Shown: positions 1 to 7,467, numbered from the stretch's first letter. The stretch is 14,176 bases of DNA from an uncultured Caryophanales bacterium (GCA_947168625.1 CAMVMQ010000016.1:1-14176); one strand, 5' to 3'. Numbers and translations: made by a program. Notes: a model not told the origin generated them from the sequence alone.

Positions 1-36
1 TTTTAATATTGGCTCTTTAAAATTTAGTGTGAAGTT
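1..36. other. Unresolved end of the upstream region
   Basis: This short stretch precedes a terminator and probably holds the 3' end of an upstream gene. The frame starting at base 3 stops at 18-20, and the frame starting at base 2 stays open to 41-43. Neither gives enough residues to recognise a product, so no gene is called. Confidence 0.3.
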
Positions 37-63
37 GAGATGATAGTTTATCATCTCTTTTTT
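37..63 (+). terminator. Rho-independent terminator of the upstream gene
   Basis: A perfect 9-bp stem (GAGATGATA at 37-45, TATCATCTC at 49-57) with a 3-base loop is followed directly by six T residues at 58-63. This is the classic intrinsic terminator shape. It separates whatever lies upstream from the parE promoter. Confidence 0.85.
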
Positions 64-120
64 GTATGCTATTATAAGGTAAATAATAATGGTTTTGTGT
101 AAAATTAAGTGACAAGTATC

Positions 121-149
121 TTGATGATAGGGAATTTTTGTGATAAAAT
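121..149 (+). promoter_or_regulatory. Promoter of the parE-cdsA-rseP unit (sigma-A type, extended -10)
   Basis: TTGATG at 121-126 (4 of 6 matches to the -35 consensus) is spaced 17 bases from TAAAAT at 144-149. TG at 141-142 provides an extended -10 (TGATAAAAT). The expected transcript start near 156 leaves a leader of roughly 20 bases before the parE start, with no room for a riboswitch. Assignment is by motif only. Confidence 0.7.
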
Positions 150-178
150 TAGTTTGATGATTAATAGGATGTGAGATT

Positions 179-2095
179 ATGCAGACAAAAAAAGAAGCTT
201 ATGATGAGAGTTCGATTAAGATATTAGAAGGATTAGAGGCAGTTAGAAAAAGACCTGGTATGTATATAGGATCTACTGATAAAAGAGGGCTACATCATCT
301 TGTATGGGAGATAGTGGATAATTCTATTGATGAAGCTTTAAATGGTTATGGTAATCATTTGAAGATAGTATTACATAAAGATGGTAGTGTTAGTGTTACT
401 GATAAAGGAAGAGGACTACCTGTAGGAATGCATTCTTCGGGTAAAAGTACTCCGGAAGTTATTTATACTGTACTTCATGCAGGTGGTAAATTTACTGAAG
501 GTGGATATAAAGTATCTGGCGGTCTTCATGGTGTTGGTGGATCTGTTGTTAATGCATTAAGTAGTGTTATGGAAGTTGTTACACGCCGTGATGGAGGGGA
601 ATATTATATAAAATTTGAACATGGTGGAAAGGTTACTGTTCCCTTAAAAAGAGTAGGTGATACTAGTAGAACTGGAACGACAGTTAAGTTTAAACCTGAT
701 CCAGAAATATTTTCTTCGACTACTTTTAGTTTTGGTACAATATGTGAAAGAATGCAAGAATGTGCTTTTTTGATTAGTGGTCTTACCATAGAAGTGGTTG
801 ATGAGATTGAAGGTAAAAGTGAAAAGTACATGTATGAGAATGGTTTAGAAGCTTTTTGTAACTATTTAAATGAGAGTAAAGATCCTTTACATAAAGTATT
901 GTGCTTTAATAGTTCAAAAGATAAAATTAATGTTGAAGTTGCTCTGCAATATACGGATAGTTATTCTGAGAATATTGTGTCATTTGTTAATAATGTTAAA
1001 ACTACTGATGGTGGTAGTCATGAGGTAGGATTTAAAACTGCTATTACAAAAGTTCTAAATGATTATGCTAAGGCTAATAATTTGCTTAAAGGAAAGGATA
1101 AATCATTTGATGGTTCTGATGTAAGAGAAGGTCTTACTGCAATTATATCTGTTCAGATACCGGAAGATTTACTTCAGTTTGAAGGACAGACTAAGGCTAA
1201 ACTTGGTACCCCTCAGGCTAGACCAATAGTGGAGGCTATTACTACAGAGAAACTTAAATTCTTTTTAGAAGAAAATAATCAAATTGCTATGAAAATTATT
1301 AACAAGGCGATTAAAGGAAAGGAAGCCAGGGAAGCTGCTCGAAAAGCAAGAGAAGAAACTCGTAAAGGAAAAGAAGGAAAAAAGACGGAAAAACTTCTTT
1401 CTGGTAAACTTACTCCTGCACAGAGTAAAAAAGCTGAAGAAAAAGAACTTTTTATTGTTGAGGGACAGAGTGCTGGTGGAAGTGCTAAACAGGGAAGAGA
1501 TCGAAAGACTCAAGCTATTCTTCCACTTCGTGGTAAGGTATTAAATACAGAGAAGACAAGGATGGAAGAAATTTTTAAGAATGAGGAAATTAATACACTA
1601 ATTTATACAATAGGTGCAGGTGTTGGAAGTGATTTTTCTGTTAAGGATATTAATTATGGTAAGGTTGTTATTATGACTGATGCTGATGATGATGGAGCTC
1701 ACATACAGTGTCTACTCTTAACATTCTTTTATAGATATATGAAGCCTTTAATTGAAGAAGGTCACTTATATATTGCAATGCCTCCTTTATATAAGGTAAG
1801 TCATGGAAATAAGCATGATTATGCATGGAGTAATGAAGAACTTAGAGAACTTACTAAGGGTAAAAGTAATTACCGAGTTCAAAGATATAAAGGACTTGGT
1901 GAAATGAATGCTGAGCAGTTATGGGAAACAACAATGGATCCTAAAAATAGGAAGTTAATTAAAGTTAACATTATTGATGCTTCTCTTGCTGAAAAGAGAG
2001 TATCAGTACTTATGGGAGATGCTGTTGAACCAAGAAAGAATTGGATAGAAGAAAATGTTATTTTTTCATTAGAGGATGATTATAAGATCGCATGA
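179..2095 (+). CDS. parE: DNA topoisomerase IV subunit B (ParE)
   Basis: This is the ATPase subunit of topoisomerase IV, which with ParC unlinks daughter chromosomes. The 638 residues match the short Gram-positive ParE length. In order they hold a GHKL ATPase (EIVDNSIDE 44-52 with the catalytic base E44, DKGRG 75-79, G-loop GGLHGVGG 114-121), a transducer domain with the lysine motif QTKAKLG 337-343, and a TOPRIM domain. TOPRIM shows EGQSAGG 428-434, PLRGK 449-453, the metal-binding DADDD 501-505 and RYKGLGEMN 569-577. The STDKRGLHHLVWE and LSGKLTPAQSK signatures favour ParE over GyrB. Residue 430 is Q (codon CAG at 1466-1468), where the family has D in EGDSAGG. The start is set by AGGATGTGAG at 166-175, and the stop is TGA. 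No parC follows; cdsA begins 32 bases downstream. GyrB is the only real alternative identity. Confidence 0.93.
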   Translation: MQTKKEAYDESSIKILEGLEAVRKRPGMYIGSTDKRGLHHLVWEIVDNSIDEALNGYGNHLKIVLHKDGSVSVTDKGRGLPVGMHSSGKSTPEVIYTVLHAGGKFTEGGYKVSGGLHGVGGSVVNALSSVMEVVTRRDGGEYYIKFEHGGKVTVPLKRVGDTSRTGTTVKFKPDPEIFSSTTFSFGTICERMQECAFLISGLTIEVVDEIEGKSEKYMYENGLEAFCNYLNESKDPLHKVLCFNSSKDKINVEVALQYTDSYSENIVSFVNNVKTTDGGSHEVGFKTAITKVLNDYAKANNLLKGKDKSFDGSDVREGLTAIISVQIPEDLLQFEGQTKAKLGTPQARPIVEAITTEKLKFFLEENNQIAMKIINKAIKGKEAREAARKAREETRKGKEGKKTEKLLSGKLTPAQSKKAEEKELFIVEGQSAGGSAKQGRDRKTQAILPLRGKVLNTEKTRMEEIFKNEEINTLIYTIGAGVGSDFSVKDINYGKVVIMTDADDDGAHIQCLLLTFFYRYMKPLIEEGHLYIAMPPLYKVSHGNKHDYAWSNEELRELTKGKSNYRVQRYKGLGEMNAEQLWETTMDPKNRKLIKVNIIDASLAEKRVSVLMGDAVEPRKNWIEENVIFSLEDDYKIA

Positions 2096-2127
2096 TGAAA
2101 AATATTGTTTGATAAAGGAAGTGTGAT

Positions 2128-2907
2128 ATGAAAAAGAGAATTATTGGTGCTATTATAGTAGTGGCGATTTTAGTAGGAGGAGCTTTTCTTGGACCAAACA
2201 TATTTGCATTAGTAATGACTGGAATAGCTTTGTTGGGATTAAAGGAATTGATTAATATTAAATATGAAAAGCATGATATTATGCTTATTAAGATTCTTTC
2301 TTATTTCTTTTTGGCGTTATTTCTATTAAATAATATTTTTTATAGGATAGATATAAAACTTATTATAACTCTTTCAATACTTAGTTTAATTATACCGATT
2401 GTTTTTTATGATGATAGAGGCAAATATAATATTAATGATGCTTTTTACTTTCTTGGAATTGTGTTCTTTTTGGCTTTTTCTTTTATGACAATTATTAATA
2501 CGAGAAGTACAAATATTTATAAATGTATTTATATTTTTATTATTTCTTTTATTACTGATACATATGCTTATATTGGTGGTATGCTTATTGGAAAACATCA
2601 TTTTACTGATATATCTCCGAAGAAAACAATTGAGGGAAGTTTAATTGGAATAATGGTTGGTACTTTTGTTGGAAGTATTTATTACTATGCTATTAATCCA
2701 GAAGAAAGTATTGTTTTGATATGTTTCATGTCGTTATTATTAACAATATTGAGTGAAGTTGGAGATTTGGTTTTTAGTAGTATTAAAAGGTATTTTGGTA
2801 AAAAAGATTATTCTAATTTAATACCAGGACATGGTGGTATTTTAGATAGATTTGATAGTGTTATATTTGTATCGCTTGGTTTAATGTTAATGTTGTTTAT
2901 TTTATAG
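2128..2907 (+). CDS. cdsA: Phosphatidate cytidylyltransferase (CDP-diglyceride synthase)
   Basis: This integral membrane enzyme makes CDP-diacylglycerol from phosphatidic acid and CTP, the branch point of phospholipid synthesis. The 259 residues match the family length and contain many hydrophobic segments (about 5-35, 55-70, 78-94, 104-123, 130-150, 170-188, 194-212, 243-259). The CdsA signature is complete at 217-243: SSIKR, then KKD at 225-227, then PGHGGILDRFD at 233-243. The upstream motifs SPKKTIEG (163-170) and DTYAYIGG (144-151) are also present. AAGGAAGTG at 2115-2123 is the ribosome binding site. The gene lies 32 bases after parE and 12 before rseP, with no terminator in either gap, so the three probably share a transcript. 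In most Firmicutes uppS precedes and dxr follows cdsA; neither is here. Confidence 0.95.
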   Translation: MKKRIIGAIIVVAILVGGAFLGPNIFALVMTGIALLGLKELINIKYEKHDIMLIKILSYFFLALFLLNNIFYRIDIKLIITLSILSLIIPIVFYDDRGKYNINDAFYFLGIVFFLAFSFMTIINTRSTNIYKCIYIFIISFITDTYAYIGGMLIGKHHFTDISPKKTIEGSLIGIMVGTFVGSIYYYAINPEESIVLICFMSLLLTILSEVGDLVFSSIKRYFGKKDYSNLIPGHGGILDRFDSVIFVSLGLMLMLFIL

Positions 2908-2911
2908 GAGG
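2906..2911 (+). promoter_or_regulatory. Ribosome binding site of rseP overlapping the cdsA stop
   Basis: A perfect AGGAGG lies 8 bases before the rseP ATG and shares two bases with the TAG stop of cdsA. This fixes the rseP start and implies that translation of the two membrane proteins is coupled. Confidence 0.8.
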
Positions 2912-2919
2912 AAATTTAA

Positions 2920-3960
2920 ATGGGTTTATTATGGTTTATTATAATACTTGGGGGAATTGTTTTAGTACATGAGTTTGGTCATTTTATTTTTTCAAAAATA
3001 TTTGGAGTATATGTTTATGAATTTTCTATTGGTATGGGTCCTAAACTGTTACATTTTAAAAGTAAAAAAGGAGAGACTGAATATTGTATTAGGTTAATAC
3101 CGATTGGTGGATTTGTCTCTTTAGCTGGTGAAGATGCTGATGATAATAAGAAAATACCTGAGGATAGGAAATTGTATTCTAAGCCGGTATGGCAAAGATT
3201 TCTTATTATGGTAGCAGGTGTTATGAATAATTTTATCTTTGCGTTCTTACTTTTATTTATTATGGCATTAATATATGGTAGTACATCAAGTAAACCAGTA
3301 GTGGCTTCATTAAGTGACGGGTATCCTGCAATTGAGGCAGGTGTAAAAAAAGGAGATACTATTATTTCTATTGATGGACATAAAGTATCTAATTTTAGTG
3401 AGCTTCAGTTATATTTACAGACTTCTAAAGGTAAGGAAATGGAGTTTGTGCTTAAAGACAAAGATGGACATGAAAGAAAAGTTGGTATTATTCCTAGTGA
3501 AAATATTAATGAAAAGGGTGAAAAGAGTTATGTAATTGGTGTTTCTTTGGATACAACAGTTCATAAAGGTTTTGTATCATCTCTATCTTATGCTTGTAAC
3601 ACGACAGTTAGTCTATATAAAACTATGTTTTTAACTATTAAATTACTTGTGAATGGTGGGGCATCTACTAAAGATTTATCTGGTCCAGTTGGTATTTATA
3701 CATTAGTATCATCTGAAGCTAAAGAAGGATTTCAAAATATTTTATATTTAACAGCTTATCTTTCTATTAATGTTGGATTTATTAATTTACTTCCTTTTCC
3801 AGCTTTTGATGGTGGAAGAGTAGTCTTCTTAATTATTGAAAAGATAAGAAGAAAAAGAGTGCCTGTTAAAGTTGAAGCTATGGTTAATGGTATTGGTTTT
3901 GCATTACTTATACTTTTAATGATATATGTGACTTTTAATGATATCGTGAGATTACTATAA
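2920..3960 (+). CDS. rseP: Site-2 intramembrane zinc metalloprotease RseP/RasP
   Basis: This protease cleaves transmembrane segments inside the membrane. In Firmicutes the homologue (RasP) clears signal-peptide remnants and degrades anti-sigma and cell-division membrane proteins. The first membrane segment carries the zinc site HEFGH at 17-21 (ligands H17 and H21, catalytic E18). The third zinc ligand is D298 in NLLPFPAFDGGR 289-300; the family norm is NLLPIPALDGG. A single PDZ domain spans about 125-190, with AGVKKGDTIISIDG at 140-153. Other membrane segments lie near 95-119, 273-300 and 322-340. The 346 residues are slightly short of typical family members but no motif is missing. It is the last gene of the parE-cdsA-rseP unit and is followed by a terminator. 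Its substrates here cannot be told from sequence. Confidence 0.95.
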   Translation: MGLLWFIIILGGIVLVHEFGHFIFSKIFGVYVYEFSIGMGPKLLHFKSKKGETEYCIRLIPIGGFVSLAGEDADDNKKIPEDRKLYSKPVWQRFLIMVAGVMNNFIFAFLLLFIMALIYGSTSSKPVVASLSDGYPAIEAGVKKGDTIISIDGHKVSNFSELQLYLQTSKGKEMEFVLKDKDGHERKVGIIPSENINEKGEKSYVIGVSLDTTVHKGFVSSLSYACNTTVSLYKTMFLTIKLLVNGGASTKDLSGPVGIYTLVSSEAKEGFQNILYLTAYLSINVGFINLLPFPAFDGGRVVFLIIEKIRRKRVPVKVEAMVNGIGFALLILLMIYVTFNDIVRLL

Positions 3961-4017
3961 AGATGGTATTTATCATTTTATAATAAGAATGAAAGTAGTA
4001 GTGATAATATATTTATT

Positions 4018-4043
4018 AAAGAGACATGATTTTGTGTCTCTTT
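4018..4043 (+). terminator. Intrinsic terminator after rseP
   Basis: A 9-bp perfect stem (AAAGAGACA at 4018-4026, TGTCTCTTT at 4035-4043) with an 8-base loop is followed by GTTATTTT, a broken T-rich tail. It lies 57 bases after the rseP stop in the 213-base gap before era. The rest of that gap holds only the era promoter; I see no riboswitch or small gene in it. Confidence 0.75.
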
Positions 4044-4120
4044 GTTATTTTAATAAAAATTAGACATTCTTTTTATGTTGATAATATATATAGTTAAAGT
4101 GAATACTTTGATTCTTTTTC

Positions 4121-4149
4121 TTTTAAAATGGATGATTATATGGTACAAT
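4121..4149 (+). promoter_or_regulatory. Promoter of the era-yqzL-recO unit (extended -10)
   Basis: TACAAT at 4144-4149 is preceded by TG at 4141-4142, giving TGGTACAAT. At 17 bases upstream only TTTTAA (4121-4126) is available as a -35, so the promoter seems to rely on the extended -10. The start site would be near 4156, leaving a short leader before the ATG at 4174. Confidence 0.55.
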
Positions 4150-4173
4150 TGAATAGAGAAAAGAGGAAGATAT

Positions 4174-5067
4174 ATGAAGAGTGGATTCGTTAGTTTTGTT
4201 GGTAGACCTAATGTTGGTAAAAGTACTTTACTTAATAATATTCTTGGTAAGAGAGTTGCTATTACTTCGGATAAACCGCAAACAACTAGAAATATGATTC
4301 AGGGTATATATAATGAACAAGATACACAAATAGTTTTTGTGGATACTCCAGGTATTCATAAGCCTAAAAATAAATTAGGTAGAGTGCTTAATAAAGAAGC
4401 TTATTATACTATTAACGATGTTGATATTGTTATAATGGTTGTTGATATTACTGAAAATGTTGGTAAGGGAGATGAATTTGTAATTGATGTTCTTAAGAAT
4501 GTTGAAGATAAACCGGTATTTTTAGTTATCAATAAAATAGACAGACTTCCTAGAGAAGAGATACTTAAGAAAATTGATGAATATCAAAAACTTTATAATT
4601 TTACTGAAATTATACCTGTATCAGCTAGAAAGAAAGATAATATTGATAGATTAATTGAGGTAATTAAAAAATATTTGCCTGATAATATTAAATATTATGA
4701 TGATAATACTTTTACGAATAATAGTGATGATTTTGTGATGGCAGAATTTATTAGGGAAAAAGTGCTTGACTTAACTGATGAAGAGGTACCACACTCTGTA
4801 ACAGTGGTTATTGATGCCTTGAATGAAGATGATAATTTTTTAAATATTAATGCTAGTATTATTGTCGATAGAGAAAATTTAAAGAAGATTATCATTGGTA
4901 AAAATGGTAGGATGATTAAAGAGATAGGTACTAGAGCTCGAAAGGATATTGAAGATTATTTTAATAAGAAGGTTTATTTAGAGTTATTTGTTAAGGTAAT
5001 AGATAAGTGGAGAGATAAAGAAAAATTTTTAAATAGTATAGGTTATAAAGATTTTTTGAATAAATAA
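4174..5067 (+). CDS. era: GTPase Era (30S ribosomal subunit assembly)
   Basis: Era is a GTPase that binds the 3' end of 16S rRNA during late 30S assembly. All five G motifs are present: G1 GRPNVGKS 10-17, G2 QTTRN 36-40, G3 DTPG 57-60, G4 NKID 120-123 and G5 SARK 150-153. A C-terminal KH RNA-binding domain covers about 200-280, with IIGKNGRMIKEIG at 240-252. The length of 297 residues is typical and nothing is missing. GAGGAAG at 4163-4169 serves as ribosome binding site and supports the start. It opens the conserved Firmicutes set era-yqzL-recO. The switch I context KPQTTRN separates Era from EngA/Der and other TRAFAC GTPases. Confidence 0.97.
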   Translation: MKSGFVSFVGRPNVGKSTLLNNILGKRVAITSDKPQTTRNMIQGIYNEQDTQIVFVDTPGIHKPKNKLGRVLNKEAYYTINDVDIVIMVVDITENVGKGDEFVIDVLKNVEDKPVFLVINKIDRLPREEILKKIDEYQKLYNFTEIIPVSARKKDNIDRLIEVIKKYLPDNIKYYDDNTFTNNSDDFVMAEFIREKVLDLTDEEVPHSVTVVIDALNEDDNFLNINASIIVDRENLKKIIIGKNGRMIKEIGTRARKDIEDYFNKKVYLELFVKVIDKWRDKEKFLNSIGYKDFLNK

Positions 5068-5101
5068 TGTCTATTAATATCATTATATTAATGGTGATAA
5101 T

Positions 5102-5194
5102 ATGACTAAAGAAGATTTATGGAGATTATTTGTTTTAACTGGTAGGATTGAATATTATTTGAAATATAAAGACTTTGATAATAAGAAAGTGTGA
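5102..5194 (+). CDS. yqzL: YqzL-like small protein between era and recO
   Basis: This is a 30-codon gene. The product starts MTKEDLWRLFVLTGRIEYYL and ends KYKDFDNKKV. It resembles B. subtilis YqzL, a protein of about 47 residues and unknown function encoded in the same place between era and recO. The shared pattern is W plus an aromatic, then TG-x-I-x-x-Y-L-x-Y-K. Here the variable C-terminal tail is missing. GGTGAT at 5093-5098 is a plausible ribosome binding site. A 7-bp AT-only inverted repeat (5074-5080 with 5085-5091) lies just upstream. The TGA stop is 4 bases before the recO start, which suggests coupled translation. Conserved position plus sequence pattern make this a real gene despite its size. 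Confidence 0.85.
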   Translation: MTKEDLWRLFVLTGRIEYYLKYKDFDNKKV

Positions 5195-5198
5195 TTTT

Positions 5199-5921
5199 AT
5201 GTATAAGAAACTTGAAGGTATTGTTGTAAGTGAGTTTACTTATGAAGAAAGTAGTAAAATTATTAAATTGTTTACTAAAGATGGTGTCATTAGTGTTATT
5301 GCTAAAGGCGCAAAGAAGCTTAAAAGTCCTTTTTTTTCTTCTACCTCTAAGTTTACTTATGGAATATATAATATTATTTATAAGGAAAATGGTCTATCTA
5401 GATTAGTAGATACAGATATTTTAGATGATTTTAGGAATATAAAAAAAGATATTATTAAGGTTAGTTATGCTACATTTATAACAGAACTTAGTATTGAAGT
5501 ATATAAACATGAGGAAAATAAAAATATTTATGATTTATATTTGGCTAGTATTAGCAAGATTAACAGAGGTTTTGATCCTTTGGTTATTAGTGATATTTTA
5601 GAGTTAAAATTACTTGATAATTTGGGTATTAGACCAGTTATTGATAAATGTGTAAGTTGTGGTAGTGTTAAAGATATTGTAACAGTATCTAGTTATTTGG
5701 GTGGATTTGTTTGTAAAAACTGTCATAAGAATGAACCACTAGTGGATACAAGAACAATTAGTTTTATTAGAGGATTATACTATATTGATATTGCTAGGAT
5801 AAGTAAATTAGATATTCCTGATAAAGTAAAGAAAGAAATAAATATCTTTATTAACGATTATTATGATAGATACTCTGGTATTTATTTAAAGAGTAAGAGC
5901 ATGTTGGAAAGTATTAAATAA
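5199..5921 (+). CDS. recO: DNA repair protein RecO
   Basis: RecO anneals single strands and, with RecR, loads RecA on SSB-coated DNA in the RecF pathway. The 240-residue protein starts MYKKLEGIVV, a typical RecO beginning, and its N-terminal OB fold covers about 1-80. The helical C-terminal domain carries a four-cysteine zinc site, C151-x2-C154 and C172-x2-C175, as in many Gram-positive RecO proteins. A longer reading from the ATG at 5175 adds MIIRKCDF, but it would overlap yqzL by 20 bases and lacks a ribosome binding site. The ATG at 5199 is preceded by AAAGTGTGAT and starts 4 bases after the yqzL stop, so it is preferred. A terminator follows at 5943. Confidence 0.93.
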   Translation: MYKKLEGIVVSEFTYEESSKIIKLFTKDGVISVIAKGAKKLKSPFFSSTSKFTYGIYNIIYKENGLSRLVDTDILDDFRNIKKDIIKVSYATFITELSIEVYKHEENKNIYDLYLASISKINRGFDPLVISDILELKLLDNLGIRPVIDKCVSCGSVKDIVTVSSYLGGFVCKNCHKNEPLVDTRTISFIRGLYYIDIARISKLDIPDKVKKEINIFINDYYDRYSGIYLKSKSMLESIK

Positions 5922-5942
5922 TTAATAAATACATGTAAATAT

Positions 5943-5973
5943 AAGAGAAAAGGGTAGTACTTTCTCTTTTTTT
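5943..5973 (+). terminator. Intrinsic terminator after recO
   Basis: AAGAGAAA at 5943-5950 pairs with TTTCTCTT at 5961-5968. The stem can extend with one bulged A through AAAG/CTTT, and the T run continues to 5973. It ends the era-yqzL-recO unit and overlaps the region where a -35 for proS would lie. Confidence 0.75.
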
Positions 5974-5974
5974 G

Positions 5975-5983
5975 TGTTAAAAT
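5975..5983 (+). promoter_or_regulatory. proS promoter, extended -10 element
   Basis: TGTTAAAAT is an extended -10 (TG at 5975-5976, TAAAAT at 5978-5983) two bases after the recO terminator T-run. The sequence 17 bases further up (TAGTAC at 5955-5960) is a poor -35 and lies in the terminator loop. The leader to the ATG at 6028 would be about 40 bases, too short for a T-box. Confidence 0.55.
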
Positions 5984-6015
5984 ATAGGAAAGAGAAGTTA
6001 AGAGATTTATAACTT

Positions 6016-6022
6016 GAGGAGG
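6016..6022 (+). promoter_or_regulatory. Ribosome binding site of proS
   Basis: GAGGAGG lies 5 bases upstream of the ATG at 6028. It is one of the two strongest Shine-Dalgarno sequences in the window and fixes the proS start. Confidence 0.75.
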
Positions 6023-6027
6023 AAAAT

Positions 6028-7467
6028 ATGAACGGAAAACAAAATAAGCAAATAACTAGTAGAGATGTTGATTTTGCTAAATGGTATACGGATATAGTAA
6101 AATCAGCTCATTTATGTGATTATACCAGTGTTAAGGGATGCATGATTTTAGAACCTAATGGCTATGCTATTTGGGAAAAAATGAAAAGTATATTAGATGC
6201 TAAGTTTAAAGAACTTGGGCATTCTAATGTATCATTACCTTTATTTATACCAGAAAATTTATTAAAAAAAGAAGGAGAATTAGTAAATGGTTTTGCTCCT
6301 GAAGTTGCTTGGGTAACTCATGGTGGTTCTAAATCTTTGGAAGAAAGATTGGCGGTTAGACCTACTAGTGAAACATTATTTAGTGATTATTATGCCAGTA
6401 CCATTAAGAGTTATAATGATCTTCCAAAATTATATAATCAATGGTGTAATGTCGTAAGATGGGAAAAAGAAACTAGACCTTTTCTTAGGACGAGGGAGTT
6501 TTTCTGGCAAGAGGGTCATACTGTTCACGCTACGAGAATTGATGCAGAAAATGAAACAAAGAGAATGATGGAAGTATATAGATGGTTTCATCATGAAATA
6601 CTTGCTATTCCAACAATAACGGGAATGAAAACAGAAAAAGAAAAATTTGCTGGTGCGGAATATACTTTGACTAATGAAGCCCTTATGTATAATGGTGTTG
6701 CTCTTCAGTCGGGAACAAGTCATTTCTTTGGCCAAAAATTTGCTAAGGCATATGGTATTAAGTTTACTAACAAAGAAAATAAAGAGGATTATGCATGGCA
6801 AACTTCTTGGGGTACAACGACAAGAATGATTGGTGGATTAATTATGGTTCATTCTGATGATAAGGGACTTGTTTTACCACCAAGAATAGCTCCTAGACAG
6901 GTAGTTATTATTCCAATAGGTAATGATAAAGATTCTAGGGTTATGGATTTAGCTGAAAAATATTGTGAAATATTAAATAAAAATAATATTGTAACATATA
7001 TAGATAAAACAGATAGAACTCCTGGCTTTAAATTTGCTGAAGCGGAGGTAAATGGTATTCCAATTAGATTAGAAATTGGGGCTAGAGATTTAGAAAATAA
7101 TAAGATAACATTTACTCGAAGAGATACTTCGGAAAAGATATCAGAAAGTTTAGATAATTTAGATATTTTAGAATATACTAAAAACCTTTTAGATATTATT
7201 CAAAATGATATGTATGAAAGAGCAAAGGAAAGAAGAGATGAACTTACTTATACGGCTCATTCTTATGATGAAATGAAGCATATACTTGATACTAAGCCAG
7301 GCTTTATTCATGCTGACTGGTGTGGTAATCCAGAGTGTGAACTAAAAGTTAAAGAAATACATGGATGCAAATCAAGGTGTATTAGTGATGAGGCTTTAAT
7401 AGATGGTAAGTGTGCTATATGTGGTGAGGATGCTAAATATCATGTTATCTGGGGTATTCAGTATTAA
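6028..7467 (+). CDS. proS: Prolyl-tRNA synthetase, archaeal/eukaryal type (ProS type 3)
   Basis: This class II synthetase charges tRNA-Pro. The 479-residue length and layout identify the short archaeal/eukaryal type rather than the long bacterial type with an editing insertion. RPTSET (111-116), motif 2 around RWEKETRPFLRTREFFWQEG (144-163) and motif 3 around GGLIMVHSDDKGLVLPPR (269-286) are present, without an INS editing domain between motifs 2 and 3. The anticodon-binding domain starts near 290. The C-terminal zinc domain keeps C432, C437, C462 and C465. The chain ends in GIQY, with the terminal tyrosine typical of this type. It forms its own unit with a promoter upstream. In many Firmicutes proS directly follows rseP; here era-yqzL-recO lies between them. 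Confidence 0.97.
   Translation: MNGKQNKQITSRDVDFAKWYTDIVKSAHLCDYTSVKGCMILEPNGYAIWEKMKSILDAKFKELGHSNVSLPLFIPENLLKKEGELVNGFAPEVAWVTHGGSKSLEERLAVRPTSETLFSDYYASTIKSYNDLPKLYNQWCNVVRWEKETRPFLRTREFFWQEGHTVHATRIDAENETKRMMEVYRWFHHEILAIPTITGMKTEKEKFAGAEYTLTNEALMYNGVALQSGTSHFFGQKFAKAYGIKFTNKENKEDYAWQTSWGTTTRMIGGLIMVHSDDKGLVLPPRIAPRQVVIIPIGNDKDSRVMDLAEKYCEILNKNNIVTYIDKTDRTPGFKFAEAEVNGIPIRLEIGARDLENNKITFTRRDTSEKISESLDNLDILEYTKNLLDIIQNDMYERAKERRDELTYTAHSYDEMKHILDTKPGFIHADWCGNPECELKVKEIHGCKSRCISDEALIDGKCAICGEDAKYHVIWGIQY

Noticed and set aside
67..105. Further -10-like sequences (TGCTATTAT at 67-75, TAAAAT at 100-105) upstream of parE
   Set aside because: Neither has a recognisable -35 at the right distance; the pair at 121-149 is clearly better.
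604..831. Open frame of 75 codons on the - strand inside parE
   Set aside because: It is antisense to a clear conserved gene, has no recognisable domain, and its Ser/Phe-rich composition is what the complement of this AT-rich coding strand gives.
1265..1513. Open frame of 82 codons on the - strand inside parE
   Set aside because: It is antisense to the lysine-rich linker and TOPRIM region of parE; the product is low-complexity Phe/Ser and has no family resemblance.
3989..4063. 24-codon frame (MKVVVIIYLLK...) between rseP and era
   Set aside because: It runs through the terminator hairpin and has no ribosome binding site, so it is most likely chance.
5175..5198. Longer recO start adding eight residues (MIIRKCDF)
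   Set aside because: It overlaps yqzL by 20 bases and lacks a ribosome binding site; the ATG at 5199 gives the usual RecO N-terminus.
5984..6027. T-box or other riboswitch in the proS leader
   Set aside because: The leader after the promoter is about 40 bases, too short, and the only hairpin lies before the promoter and belongs to recO.
6430..6801. Open frame of 123 codons on the - strand inside proS
   Set aside because: Longest antisense frame, but it lies fully within the proS catalytic core, lacks a ribosome binding site and shows no domain.
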